From positions 248,001 to 312,000 of the forward strand of contig NZ_JACBZS010000001.1 in the NCBI RefSeq assembly GCF_013408305.1: 64,000 bases of DNA, written 5' to 3'. This DNA comes from Naumannella cuiyingiana. Lineage in GTDB: Bacteria; Actinomycetota; Actinomycetes; Propionibacteriales; Propionibacteriaceae. Position numbers and translations under genes: made by a program. The notes below the pieces were generated by a model. It was not told the origin of the DNA, searched no databases, and worked only from the letters and a program-made list of their open reading frames with translations. Shown here in pieces: positions 31,869 to 40,334 of the stretch (positions within the stretch are counted from its first letter, which is position 1; every line of letters begins with the position of its first letter).

Positions 31869-33062
31869 GTGAACAAGCCAAGGCTGAGCAACATGACTCC
31901 CGGCTACCGCGCGCTGTTGTCCATCCGCGACTACCGCATCCTGTTCGCGGTCAGCAGCCTGCAGACCGCTTCCACCACAGCGGCATCGCTCGCCCTGGCC
32001 ACCGGGCTCCAGCAGAGCACCGGTTCACCGCTGCTGACTGCGCTCGGAATGTTTGCCTCGCCATTGGCGGCGGTGATCGGGGCCAACACGTTGCTCGCTG
32101 CCGCCGACACGGTGCCACCAAGAACTTTGTTGCGCGTGATCTACCTGCTGATTGCGGCCTGCCTCGCAGTGCAGACCATGCCCGGTCTCTCCCCGGTCGC
32201 GCGCCTGGCGCCGATGCTGATCATCGGCGCCGCATCGGCGGTGGCCGCCGGTGCTCGTTGGGGGCTACTGGGTGACCTGCTGAGCCCGATCCAGTACGCC
32301 CCCGGCCGATCCCTGATCAACTCCAGTGTCGGGGCCCTGCAGATAGCGGGTTTCGCCGGCGGCGGGGCCCTCCTGCTCGCCTTCACCGTGGATACGGTGT
32401 TCTGGGTGGCTGCCGCCTGCAGCGCCCTGGCGGCCGCGCTCACACTCGGGCTACCCGCACATGCCGCGCGTCGCACCGGCAGGCTAGCCCTGCTGTCGAG
32501 CTGGCGGACGAACCTCCGCCTGCTCGGTGACGGGAGAATCCGGCGGCTGATCATCGCCGCCAGCGTGCCGAACGGCCTGATTGTCGGCTGTGAGGCCCTG
32601 TTCGTGCCGTGGGCGAACGCTCGCGCGTCCGTGCTGTACCTCGCCGGAGCGTTCGGCATGATGCTCGGCGACATCGTCCTCGGACGACTGTTCTCCCCCG
32701 CCCGTCGCGCACGCCTGCAATTGCCGTTACGCGTACTGCTCGCCGGCTCGTTCCTGATCTTCGCCGCCTCACCGACGCTGGTCGTCGCCGCAATCGCCGT
32801 GGGCATCGGCTCCATCGGCTACGCGGCGACACTGGCCCTGCAGGAGGGGCTGCTGCGGGCCACGCCCCACCATCTCCTCGGCCAGGCACAAGGACTGGAG
32901 AACGCCCTCCGGATGACCGCCCAGGGCGTCGGCGCGGTGCTGGGTGGCAGCCTGGCAGAGTTCATCGGTCCGGGACCGGCGATCGTCGCTCTTGCGGCGA
33001 CGTCCCTCGCGATCACCACGACGGTGACCCGCCGGCCACTGGCGGACCTACCGCCGACCTGA
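31869..33062 (+). CDS. Major facilitator superfamily transporter (probable drug efflux)
   Basis: This 397-residue protein has about 12 hydrophobic segments in two halves joined by a basic loop (about residues 195-215, RTGRLALLSSWRTNLR). This is the pattern of MFS efflux pumps of the macrolide or multidrug type. The substrate cannot be told. It begins with GTG after a short GAGGG ribosome site and is divergent from the ArsR gene with only 34 bases between, which contain a palindromic operator. The pair is a typical ligand-induced resistance module. It ends three bases from the converging peptidase gene. Confidence 0.85.
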   Translation: MNKPRLSNMTPGYRALLSIRDYRILFAVSSLQTASTTAASLALATGLQQSTGSPLLTALGMFASPLAAVIGANTLLAAADTVPPRTLLRVIYLLIAACLAVQTMPGLSPVARLAPMLIIGAASAVAAGARWGLLGDLLSPIQYAPGRSLINSSVGALQIAGFAGGGALLLAFTVDTVFWVAAACSALAAALTLGLPAHAARRTGRLALLSSWRTNLRLLGDGRIRRLIIAASVPNGLIVGCEALFVPWANARASVLYLAGAFGMMLGDIVLGRLFSPARRARLQLPLRVLLAGSFLIFAASPTLVVAAIAVGIGSIGYAATLALQEGLLRATPHHLLGQAQGLENALRMTAQGVGAVLGGSLAEFIGPGPAIVALAATSLAITTTVTRRPLADLPPT

Positions 33063-33065
33063 CGA

Positions 33066-35693
33066 TCAGCGAATCCCGAGACCGTCCAGCAGGAACGCGT
33101 AGTCCCAGGCGATGTCCTCCCAGCCCTTGTAGCGCCCGGAACCGCCCCCATGACCGCCGTCCATCTCGATCTTGAAGACGATCGGCTCGTCCCCGGTCGT
33201 GACCTCGCGGAGTCGCGCCACCCACTTGGCCGGCTCGACATAGAGCACCCGGGTGTCGTCCAGGCTGGTCACCGCCGCGATTCGCGGGTACGCCGCGGGC
33301 CGGATGTTCTCGTACGGCGTGTAGGCCTTGATCGTTTTGTACGCCTCGGCATCGGTGATCGGGTTGCCCCACTCCTCCCACTCCAGGGCGGAGAGTGGCA
33401 GCTCGGGATCGAGGATCGAGGTGAGGGCGTCGACGAACGGCACCTGCGCGACGATCACCCGATAGAGCTCCGGCGCGAGATTCGCCACAGCCCCCATCAG
33501 CAGGCCACCAGCCGACCCGCCCATCGCCCCGATCCGATCGGGATCCGACCTCCCGGACTCGACCAGATGCCGGGTCACCGCGACGAAGTCGGTGAACGAG
33601 TTGATCTTGTGTTGCTTCTTGCCGTCGGTGTACCAGCGGCGACCGAGCTCGCCGCCGCCGCGAACGTGCGCGATGGCATACAGCACCCCGCGGTCGAGCA
33701 GGCTGAGCCGCGGGATCCGGAAGTCCGGATCCATCGAGATCTCGTAGCTGCCGTACCCGTAGACGATCGTCGGCTGCGGGATGCCCGGGTCGAGGTCGCG
33801 CCGCCGTACCAGCGTGACCGGGATCGCGGTGCCGTCCTCGGCCCTGGCCCAGACCCGCTCGGCCAGATAGTCCTCGGCGCGGTAGCCACCGCGTACCGGA
33901 ATCTCCTTACGCAGCAGGAGTTCGCCGCCGGCAGGGTCGTAGTCGTAGACCCTCCCCGGGGTGACGAAGGACTCATAGCCGAGCCGCACGACCGGCGCCT
34001 CCAGGCTGGCGCGCACCACATCACAGGAGTACAGCTGCTCGCCGAAATCCGGCGAGGAGAGCTCGACGGACGCGCCGCCGGCCAGGCCGTCCAGCGGCGC
34101 GAAGGCGACCGTCGGGATCGCGTCGCGGCGCAGGCCGACGCACAACTGGCCGGCCGCCGGGAAGGCGACGGCGATCCGGACGTCGTCGCGGTGCGGGACG
34201 ACTGTGCGCCAGTGCTGCTCGGCGAGCGGCAGCGGCAACTCATCGACTGCCAGCAGCGAGACCATCGAGTTCTCCGCGCCGTTCCGGTTGTGCGTGATCA
34301 ACAACTCCCGGCGGCCGTCGAGGTCGAGCGGCTCCACCGCGTACAGCGCCCCGGCCGCCCGCGGCAACACCACCCGCGGCTCGACCCGGTCGGACGCGTC
34401 GAGCTCGGCGAAGTCGATCAGCCGGGTCTCGCTCACCTCGGAGTTGCCGGCCGAGATGATCAGGGTGCGGTGGTCGGCGGACCGGTCGATTGCGGTCCAC
34501 AGCGTGGGGTCGTCCTCGCGGAAGATCACCCGATCCTGCGCCGGGTCGCTGCCGAGCACGTGCCGGCGTACCTCGTGCGGGCGCCAGGTCTCGTCCACCA
34601 CGAGGTAGGTCACCGACGCCGAGTCCGGTGCCCACACCGTGCCGTAGAACGTCTCCGGGATCGTATCGGCAAGATCATTTCCGGTGGCAAGATCGCGGAA
34701 GCGCAGCGTGAACTTCTCGTTCCCGGTCACATCGACCGCGTACGCCAACAGCTTCCCGTCGTCGCTGACCGCGCTCGCGCCGAGCGAGAAGAACGCGTGC
34801 CCGTCGGCCTCGGCGTTCTCGTCGAGCATGATCATCTCGTCCGCCGGCGGCGCGGCGGGGTCGATCACCGGCGGCGTCCAATCGTCGCCGCGCGCGGGGA
34901 CCCGGCAGTGCAGAGCGTACTGGCTGCCCTCGACGGTACGCCGGTAGTACCACCACTCGCCGCGCCGCCAGGGCACCGACAGATCGGTCTCCTCCGTCCG
35001 GGACCTGATCTCGTCGAAGATCGCCCGGCGCAGCGACGCCTGGTCGGCGGTGACCGCCTCGGCATAGGCGTTCTCGGCCCGTAGGTGCGCGATCACCTCG
35101 GGGTTTTCCCGATCGCGCAGCCACTCGTAGTCGTCGACGAAGACATCGCCGTGGTTGCGGCGCTCGGCGGGGCGCCTGTCGGTGAGCGGTGCCCGCAACG
35201 GCTTCTCGTACTCGTATTCCTCGGTCTGCGAGCGGTCGCCGAGCTCGCGCTCGCGGCCCGTCGCCCGATAGCCAAGTCGCTCGTACAGCCGGTGGGCATC
35301 GGCGAACCGCGTGTCGGTCCACAAGATCATCCGCTCGGCGCCCGCGCGGCGCGCGCGGTCCTCGATGAACCGGACGAGCCCGGAGCCCAGCCCGCCGCGC
35401 CGCCCGGCCGCGGCGACGTAGAGCGACTTCAGCTCCGCGACCCCGTCCCCCGCCGGGCGCCAGGCGATCGTGGCGACGGGTACGCCGGCGTCCTCGGCGA
35501 CGAAGAGCTCGCCGCCGGTCGTCGCGTACGCCTGCGCCGGCGCGCGCAGCCAAGGCTCCTCGCCGTCGACGTCGAGCACGATGCCTGGGTACTCGGCCCA
35601 GATCTTCTCGATCAGGTCGATCAGCGCCGCCGAGTCCGCGTCCCGCGCCGGGCGCACCGACCGCCCGGCGACCGCCGGGTCCACCGCCGCCAT
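33066..35693 (-). CDS. GNAT acetyltransferase fused to oligopeptidase B (S9 family)
   Basis: This 875-residue protein starts with a GNAT N-acetyltransferase domain (about residues 10-165, with the acetyl-CoA loop RRGGLGSGL and the YERLGYR end). It continues as a complete oligopeptidase B, with a beta-propeller at about 230-590 and a catalytic domain at about 600-875. The triad is intact: Ser727 (GGSAGG), Asp813 (SLDDTRV) and His848 (GGHGGGSG), spaced as in E. coli PtrB. OpB cleaves short peptides after Lys or Arg. The frame is continuous with no sign of an error, so the fusion is real. It overlaps the upstream thioredoxin-like gene's stop by one base. Confidence 0.93.
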   Translation of the reverse strand: MAAVDPAVAGRSVRPARDADSAALIDLIEKIWAEYPGIVLDVDGEEPWLRAPAQAYATTGGELFVAEDAGVPVATIAWRPAGDGVAELKSLYVAAAGRRGGLGSGLVRFIEDRARRAGAERMILWTDTRFADAHRLYERLGYRATGRERELGDRSQTEEYEYEKPLRAPLTDRRPAERRNHGDVFVDDYEWLRDRENPEVIAHLRAENAYAEAVTADQASLRRAIFDEIRSRTEETDLSVPWRRGEWWYYRRTVEGSQYALHCRVPARGDDWTPPVIDPAAPPADEMIMLDENAEADGHAFFSLGASAVSDDGKLLAYAVDVTGNEKFTLRFRDLATGNDLADTIPETFYGTVWAPDSASVTYLVVDETWRPHEVRRHVLGSDPAQDRVIFREDDPTLWTAIDRSADHRTLIISAGNSEVSETRLIDFAELDASDRVEPRVVLPRAAGALYAVEPLDLDGRRELLITHNRNGAENSMVSLLAVDELPLPLAEQHWRTVVPHRDDVRIAVAFPAAGQLCVGLRRDAIPTVAFAPLDGLAGGASVELSSPDFGEQLYSCDVVRASLEAPVVRLGYESFVTPGRVYDYDPAGGELLLRKEIPVRGGYRAEDYLAERVWARAEDGTAIPVTLVRRRDLDPGIPQPTIVYGYGSYEISMDPDFRIPRLSLLDRGVLYAIAHVRGGGELGRRWYTDGKKQHKINSFTDFVAVTRHLVESGRSDPDRIGAMGGSAGGLLMGAVANLAPELYRVIVAQVPFVDALTSILDPELPLSALEWEEWGNPITDAEAYKTIKAYTPYENIRPAAYPRIAAVTSLDDTRVLYVEPAKWVARLREVTTGDEPIVFKIEMDGGHGGGSGRYKGWEDIAWDYAFLLDGLGIR

Positions 35694-36625
35694 CAGAAGA
35701 GCGCGGTCATCAGGTCGCGGCGTGCCTTCAGCACGGCGGAATCGGCCGGGTCGACGGTCTCGAACAGCTCCAGCACGCGGCGGCGTACCTTCTCCCGATC
35801 ATCGCCGGCGGTACGCCGGACCAGCCCGATCAGGCGGTCGAAGGCCTTGCCCGGGTCGCCGCCAACCAGTTCGAAGTCGGCGGCGGCGAGCTGGGCATCG
35901 ACATCGTCGGGCTCGACATCGGCGCGCGCGATCGCCACCTTGGGGTCGTTGTTCACCCCGCTCGTGCGGGCGAGCAGGCCGACCTGCGCCTTGCCCGCCT
36001 TCGCCTCGGCGTCGTTCGGCGTCTCGGCGAGGATCTTGTCGAACTCGGCCTCCGCCTTCACGAAGTCGCCCTCGGCCAGCGCCGCGTCCGCGGCCTCGAA
36101 GCGCGGGTCGGCGGGCGGCTCGGGCGCGTTCTCACCGGCGGCACCGGCGGGCGCGCCGCCCTGGCTCGGCGCGGTGCCGACGATGCCGTTCGCGACGGCG
36201 GCCTGCAGCACCTGATCGACGATCGCGTGGACCTGCTCGGCCGGCTGGGTGCCCTGGAAGAGGGGGGCGACCTGGCCGCCGAGCAGCGCGAGAACGGTGG
36301 GAACGCTCTGTACGCCGAGCGCCTGGGCGATCTCGGGCTGGGCGTCCACGTCGATCCGGCCGAGCAGGAAGCGGCCGCCGGAGGAATTGGCCAGCCCGCT
36401 CAGGGTGGCGCTCAGTTCATCGGCGCCTTGGGCGCGGGGGGACCAGAACTCCACGATCACCGGGTACTTGACCGACTCACCGAGGACCTGCTGCAGGTTG
36501 GCCTGGCTGATCTCGACGACGTAGTTACCGGCGCCGCCGGGCGCGCCGCCGCCCTGCGCACCCGCCTGCGCCTTGGCCTTGAGCGCCGACAGGTCCATTG
36601 CACCGCTGAAGCTGGAAGACGTCAT
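35693..36625 (-). CDS. Thioredoxin-fold/TPR protein lacking the CXXC site (YbbN/CnoX-like)
   Basis: This 310-residue protein has an Ala/Gly-rich N-terminus, a thioredoxin fold (about 35-145, with VIVEFWSPRAQGADEL and a GVQSVPTVL cis-Pro loop) and a TPR-like helical domain (about 170-310). That layout matches YbbN/CnoX co-chaperones. The usual WCxxC is replaced by WSPRA, so it cannot do dithiol exchange and probably holds unfolded proteins. I chose the ATG at 36625, seven bases after a CAGAAT box; an ATG at 36634 would overlap that box. From memory, M. tuberculosis has a thioredoxin-like gene (Rv1324) in a related neighbourhood. Confidence 0.85.
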   Translation of the reverse strand: MTSSSFSGAMDLSALKAKAQAGAQGGGAPGGAGNYVVEISQANLQQVLGESVKYPVIVEFWSPRAQGADELSATLSGLANSSGGRFLLGRIDVDAQPEIAQALGVQSVPTVLALLGGQVAPLFQGTQPAEQVHAIVDQVLQAAVANGIVGTAPSQGGAPAGAAGENAPEPPADPRFEAADAALAEGDFVKAEAEFDKILAETPNDAEAKAGKAQVGLLARTSGVNNDPKVAIARADVEPDDVDAQLAAADFELVGGDPGKAFDRLIGLVRRTAGDDREKVRRRVLELFETVDPADSAVLKARRDLMTALF

Positions 36626-36706
36626 GGCGCCCATTCTGGCAGGCGGGTCGGCCGGTGCGGCGTACCGGACCCCTCCCGGCACGCGGCCGTGCGGCAGGAT
36701 GGGGGC

Positions 36707-38335
36707 ATGGCACACGAGCGGGCCGGCCAGCCGGCGCAGAGCAGCGACCTGATCGATGTCGACGCGGTGCTCGCGGCGTACCACGACGTCGCTCCCGATC
36801 CGGACAACCCCGACCAGCAGGTGGTCTTCGGGACGTCCGGGCACCGCGGCTCCAGCCTCGACGGGGCCTTCAACGACGCGCACATCGCGGCGACGACGCA
36901 GGCGATCGTCGAGTACCGCGCAAGCCAGGGCATCGACGGGCCGATCTACCTGGGCAAGGACACCCACGCGCTGTCGCTGCCCGCCTGGCAGACCGCCACC
37001 GAGGTGCTGATCGCCAACGGCGTGCCCGTGCTGGCCGAGGGCGAGGGCGACTACACCCCCACGCCTGCGCTGTCCCGGGCGATCGTGGTGCACAACTCGG
37101 GTTCCGGGGCGCGGGCGGACGGAATCGTCGTCACCCCCTCGCACAATCCGCCGCGCGACGGCGGGTTCAAGTACAACCCGCCGCACGGCGGTCCGGCCGA
37201 CACCGATGCCACGTCCGCGATCGCGGCGCGCGCGAACGAACTGCTGCGCGATCCGAGCGGCATCCGCCGGATCGCCTACGCCGAGGCGGCGCGGCAGGTG
37301 GAGCGCTTCGACTATCTCGGCCGCTATCTCGATGATCTTGCCTCCGCGATCGATCTCGATGCGATCCGCGGGTCCGGGCTGCGGATCGGGGCCGACCCGA
37401 TGGGCGGGGCGAGCGTGCAGTACTGGCAGGCGATCGCCGAGCGGCTCGGCATCGACCTGACGGTGACCAACGACTCGGTCGACCCGACGTGGTCGTTCAT
37501 GACGCTGGACTCCGACGGCAAGATCAGGATGGACCCGTCCTCGCCGGACGCGATGGCGTCGCTGCTGGCGAGTCGCGATGCCTACGACCTCGCGACCGGC
37601 AACGACGCCGATGCCGATCGGCACGGCATCGTCACCCCCGATGCGGGCCTGATGAACCCGAATGCCTACCTCGCGGTGGCCATCGGCTATCTGTACGCCA
37701 ATCGTCCCGGCTGGGCGGCGGGCGCCGGGGTCGGCAAGACGCTGGTCTCGTCGTCCATGATCGACCGGGTCGTCGCCGACCTCGGTCGCCGGCTGGTGGA
37801 GGTGCCGGTCGGCTTCAAGTGGTTCGTGCCGGGGCTGAGCACTGGTGAGCTGGGCTTCGGCGGCGAGGAGTCCGCCGGTGCGTCGTTCCTGACCCGCGAC
37901 GGCGCCACCTGGACCACCGACAAGGACGGCATCTTGTTGTGCCTGCTCGCCTCCGAGATCACCGCCGTCACCGGGCAGACACCGAGCCAGCTCTATGCCG
38001 GCCTCACCGAGCGCTTCGGTACGCCGGCCTACGCGCGCACCGATGCCACCGCGGGTCGCGAACAGAAGGCGCGGCTCGCGGCCCTGTCCCCCGATGACGT
38101 CTCCGCGAGCGAGCTGGCCGGCGAGCCGATCACGGCCGTGCTCACCCGCGCGCCCGGTAACGATGCGCCGATCGGCGGGATCAAGGTCACCACCGAGAAT
38201 GCGTGGTTCGCCGCGCGCCCCTCGGGCACGGAGGACAAGTACAAGATCTATGCCGAATCGATGCGCGGCGAAGATCATCTTCGCGAGGTGCAAGAGCAGG
38301 CCCAGAGCCTGGTCGACGGCGTACTCGCCGGCTGA
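36707..38335 (+). CDS. pgm: Phosphoglucomutase (alpha-D-glucose phosphate-specific)
   Basis: This 542-residue enzyme interconverts glucose-1-phosphate and glucose-6-phosphate, linking glycogen and trehalose metabolism with glycolysis. The phosphoserine is Ser145 in TPSHNPPRDGG, the Mg2+ site is GNDADADRHG (about residues 300-309), the sugar-binding loop is GFGGEESAG and the phosphate-binding loop is RPSGTEDKYK near the end. Its length matches the E. coli Pgm type. The ATG at 36707 is preceded by CAGGAT six bases upstream, a possible leaderless -10. It is divergent from the thioredoxin-like gene. The 57-base gap after it, before the converging AmiC-like gene, contains a short GCCCGCGGGC palindrome and nothing else. 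Confidence 0.96.
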   Translation: MAHERAGQPAQSSDLIDVDAVLAAYHDVAPDPDNPDQQVVFGTSGHRGSSLDGAFNDAHIAATTQAIVEYRASQGIDGPIYLGKDTHALSLPAWQTATEVLIANGVPVLAEGEGDYTPTPALSRAIVVHNSGSGARADGIVVTPSHNPPRDGGFKYNPPHGGPADTDATSAIAARANELLRDPSGIRRIAYAEAARQVERFDYLGRYLDDLASAIDLDAIRGSGLRIGADPMGGASVQYWQAIAERLGIDLTVTNDSVDPTWSFMTLDSDGKIRMDPSSPDAMASLLASRDAYDLATGNDADADRHGIVTPDAGLMNPNAYLAVAIGYLYANRPGWAAGAGVGKTLVSSSMIDRVVADLGRRLVEVPVGFKWFVPGLSTGELGFGGEESAGASFLTRDGATWTTDKDGILLCLLASEITAVTGQTPSQLYAGLTERFGTPAYARTDATAGREQKARLAALSPDDVSASELAGEPITAVLTRAPGNDAPIGGIKVTTENAWFAARPSGTEDKYKIYAESMRGEDHLREVQEQAQSLVDGVLAG

Positions 38336-38392
38336 AGCGAGAGGCCGCAGCCCGCGGGCGGACCGGGCCCGAGCGACGCCCACGCAGAATGA

Positions 38393-39442
38393 TCAGCCGG
38401 GCGCAGCCGCACCCGGTCGGTGGATGGTGTCCAAGATCTCGAACTGCAGACCATCGACGCGCGCGAGATAGACCTGTTGATCGAAGTGTCCGCGTCCGAG
38501 CACCATGCTCCCGCGCGGCCCGTCGTAGCCGAGCGGCTCTCGTCTCGGGCCGGACAGCAGGGCGAGGGCGAGCAGACCTTCGTAGCAGGACTCCGCCATG
38601 TTGTTCAGTACCGGCGCTTCGGTGCCGAACCGCGCGGCGTAGGCGCCGACCAGATCGAGTGCACCGGCGGTGGCGAGATTCGCGAAGTAGCCGGCAGAGA
38701 CGAACAGACCGTCCGCCGCGTCGGCGCCGCTCGCAAGGACCATGTTCTCCTCCATCAGCGGGGTGTAGCGCACCATGTCCTCGGATCCGGGCAGTGCGGC
38801 GAAAGCGCGGATGAAGCGCACGGCATCCTCCCCGACCAACAACAAGAGCACCCCGTGGGCGCCGGTCTGCAGCGCCCAGCGTGCGGCGTCGTCGAACTCC
38901 GCCCCGCCATAGGGCACGAATCGCTCGCCGACGATTCTCAGGCCGAGCCGGCCGCAGTAGGCCGCTATCGAACGCGCGGTCGACCTCGGCCAGATGTAGT
39001 CATCGCCGACGACACACCAACTCTTCACCCCTTGGTGTTGCCGGAGCCACTGCAGGGCGGGCGCGATCTGCATCCGTGGCGTCTCGCCGGAACAGTAGAC
39101 CGCGCTGGCGCGCTCCCCGCCTTCGTACAACGAGGTGTAGACGTAGGGAACAAGCCCACCCAGTGCCGGGACGAGAGTGCGCCGCACGGCCGAGATGTGC
39201 CAGCCGGTGACCCCGTGGATCCGCCCGGTCCGGGCAGCGGCGCGGATCTGGGAGGCGATCGTATCCGGCGCAGCAGCGCCGTCGAAGATCTCGATCTCCA
39301 CCTGCCGCCCCGCGATCCCGCTGCGATCGTTCAACTGATCGGCGGCCAGCTCGGCCACTGCCTCACACGAAGGCGCGAACAATCCGGGCGGTCCCTGTTG
39401 CGGGATGACCAACCCGACGCGAAAGCTGCGTTCCTCGTGCAC
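38393..39442 (-). CDS. AmiC-like amide-sensing substrate-binding protein
   Basis: This 349-residue protein has the periplasmic-binding-protein fold of the branched-chain amino acid/AmiC class (starting FRVGLVIPQQGPPGLFAPSC, with GIAGRQVEIEIFDG and a GVTGWHISAVRR region). It has no signal peptide or lipobox, so it should be cytoplasmic, as AmiC is. AmiC senses short amides and controls amidase expression through AmiR. Here no AmiR is present, and the partner may be the divergent MarR gene. GTG codons at 39442 and 39469 are both possible starts; I prefer 39442 because it places the first strand close to the N-terminus, as in the family. Confidence 0.8.
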   Translation of the reverse strand: MHEERSFRVGLVIPQQGPPGLFAPSCEAVAELAADQLNDRSGIAGRQVEIEIFDGAAAPDTIASQIRAAARTGRIHGVTGWHISAVRRTLVPALGGLVPYVYTSLYEGGERASAVYCSGETPRMQIAPALQWLRQHQGVKSWCVVGDDYIWPRSTARSIAAYCGRLGLRIVGERFVPYGGAEFDDAARWALQTGAHGVLLLLVGEDAVRFIRAFAALPGSEDMVRYTPLMEENMVLASGADAADGLFVSAGYFANLATAGALDLVGAYAARFGTEAPVLNNMAESCYEGLLALALLSGPRREPLGYDGPRGSMVLGRGHFDQQVYLARVDGLQFEILDTIHRPGAAAPG

Positions 39443-39475
39443 GCCCGCCCCCCGTGCTAGCCTCGCCACGGCCTA

Positions 39476-39488
39476 TTTCAGTATGAAA
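39476..39488. promoter_or_regulatory. Inverted repeat between the AmiC-like and MarR genes
   Basis: TTTCA and TGAAA flank GTA in the AT-rich gap of this divergent pair. MarR proteins bind such AT-rich palindromes, so it may be an autoregulatory site. It is short and unproven. Confidence 0.4.
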
Positions 39489-39544
39489 CTACTCCAATCT
39501 TGTCCGGAGTGTGCGCGACCGGACCCGATCCACGGAGGACATCT

Positions 39545-39976
39545 GTGAGCGATACGGCCGAGCTCAACCGCACCGGCGGGCCGACATTGCGACTTGCCCG
39601 CGTGGTCGCTCGGGTCGAGGCGGCGCTTGTCCTGCCCCTCCGGGCCGAAGGACTGCGGCTCGACGAGTGGCGCGCCCTTGAGCTGCTTGCGACAGGACCG
39701 AAGCGGCCGATGTCGGACATCGCCGAAGCCACGCTGATCAGCGGTCCTACGCTGACGCGGGTCATCGATCGCCTGGTCGCGGCCGGCCTGTTGCATCGGA
39801 TCGCCGACGTGCAGGACCGGCGGCGCGTGCTGGTCGGGCTCACTCGGCGCGGGAAGGCGTTGCACCAACGCCTCGCCGCCAAGGTGGCGGGGATCGAGCG
39901 TGCGGCACTGGACTCGGCGCCGACCCGGGAGGATCTCGCCGCGGCGCTGGACGAGTTGCCGGACCCCAACCGCTGA
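39545..39976 (+). CDS. MarR-family transcriptional regulator
   Basis: This 143-residue protein has the MarR winged helix at about residues 45-105 (MSDIAEATLISGPTLTRVIDRLVAAGLLHR, then DVQDRRRVLVGLTRRGKAL). The DxRxR wing is intact and flanking dimerisation helices are present. I chose the GTG at 39545 because GGAGGA precedes it. It lies between the AmiC-like gene (divergent) and fmdB, amiS and fmdA (same strand), so it probably controls the amide genes. It stops 68 bases before fmdB, which has its own strong promoter. Confidence 0.88.
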   Translation: MSDTAELNRTGGPTLRLARVVARVEAALVLPLRAEGLRLDEWRALELLATGPKRPMSDIAEATLISGPTLTRVIDRLVAAGLLHRIADVQDRRRVLVGLTRRGKALHQRLAAKVAGIERAALDSAPTREDLAAALDELPDPNR

Positions 39977-39992
39977 TCCGTCGGCGCTTGCC

Positions 39993-40020
39993 TTGACAGA
40001 TATTTTCAAATGGGTATATT
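39993..40020 (+). promoter_or_regulatory. Strong promoter of the fmdB-amiS-fmdA operon with a symmetric spacer
   Basis: TTGACA (39993-39998) and TATATT (40015-40020) are 16 bases apart, close to the best housekeeping promoter. The spacer has ATTT-TC-AAAT (40002-40011), a symmetric AT-rich site where a MarR-type repressor would block polymerase. Such an AT-rich stretch is rare in this window. Confidence 0.7.
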
Positions 40021-40044
40021 CCGTGTGAACGCATGGAGGACCCG

Positions 40045-40332
40045 ATGGCGACCTATGAGTTCACCTGCCGCCGGTGTGGCGGTTTCGATCTGAGCCTGCC
40101 GATGTCGCAGGCGGCTGCCCGCGCTCGATGCCCTCGGTGCGGCAACGAGGCGCGACGGCGCTACACCGCACCCGCTCTGCGCACCATCTCGGCAGGCCTG
40201 TCCCGGGCCGCCGACCTGGCCGACGGGTCGGCCGAGCGGCCCCGGGTGGTCCGCGCGATTCCACCGGCGGTGACCGCGCCAGGCCCGATGGGACCCGCGC
40301 ACCCGCTGCAGGCACGGCTGCCCCGGAGCTGA
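40045..40332 (+). CDS. fmdB: FmdB-type zinc ribbon protein
   Basis: This 95-residue protein begins with a small zinc ribbon of the FmdB family: CRRC at about residues 8-11 and CPRCGNEA at about 30-33. It is followed by a proline- and alanine-rich tail. FmdB was described with formamidase in Methylophilus as a putative regulator; its biochemical role remains unclear. The ATG at 40045 is chosen because GGAGGA lies just before it; an earlier ATG at 40033 overlaps that ribosome site. It is the first gene of the amide operon and ends two bases before amiS. Confidence 0.88.
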   Translation: MATYEFTCRRCGGFDLSLPMSQAAARARCPRCGNEARRRYTAPALRTISAGLSRAADLADGSAERPRVVRAIPPAVTAPGPMGPAHPLQARLPRS

Positions 40333-40334
40333 TC

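Noticed and set aside
38393-39442. ABC transporter solute-binding protein
   Set aside because: No signal peptide or lipobox and no permease or ATPase genes nearby; the amidase neighbours favour an AmiC-like sensor.
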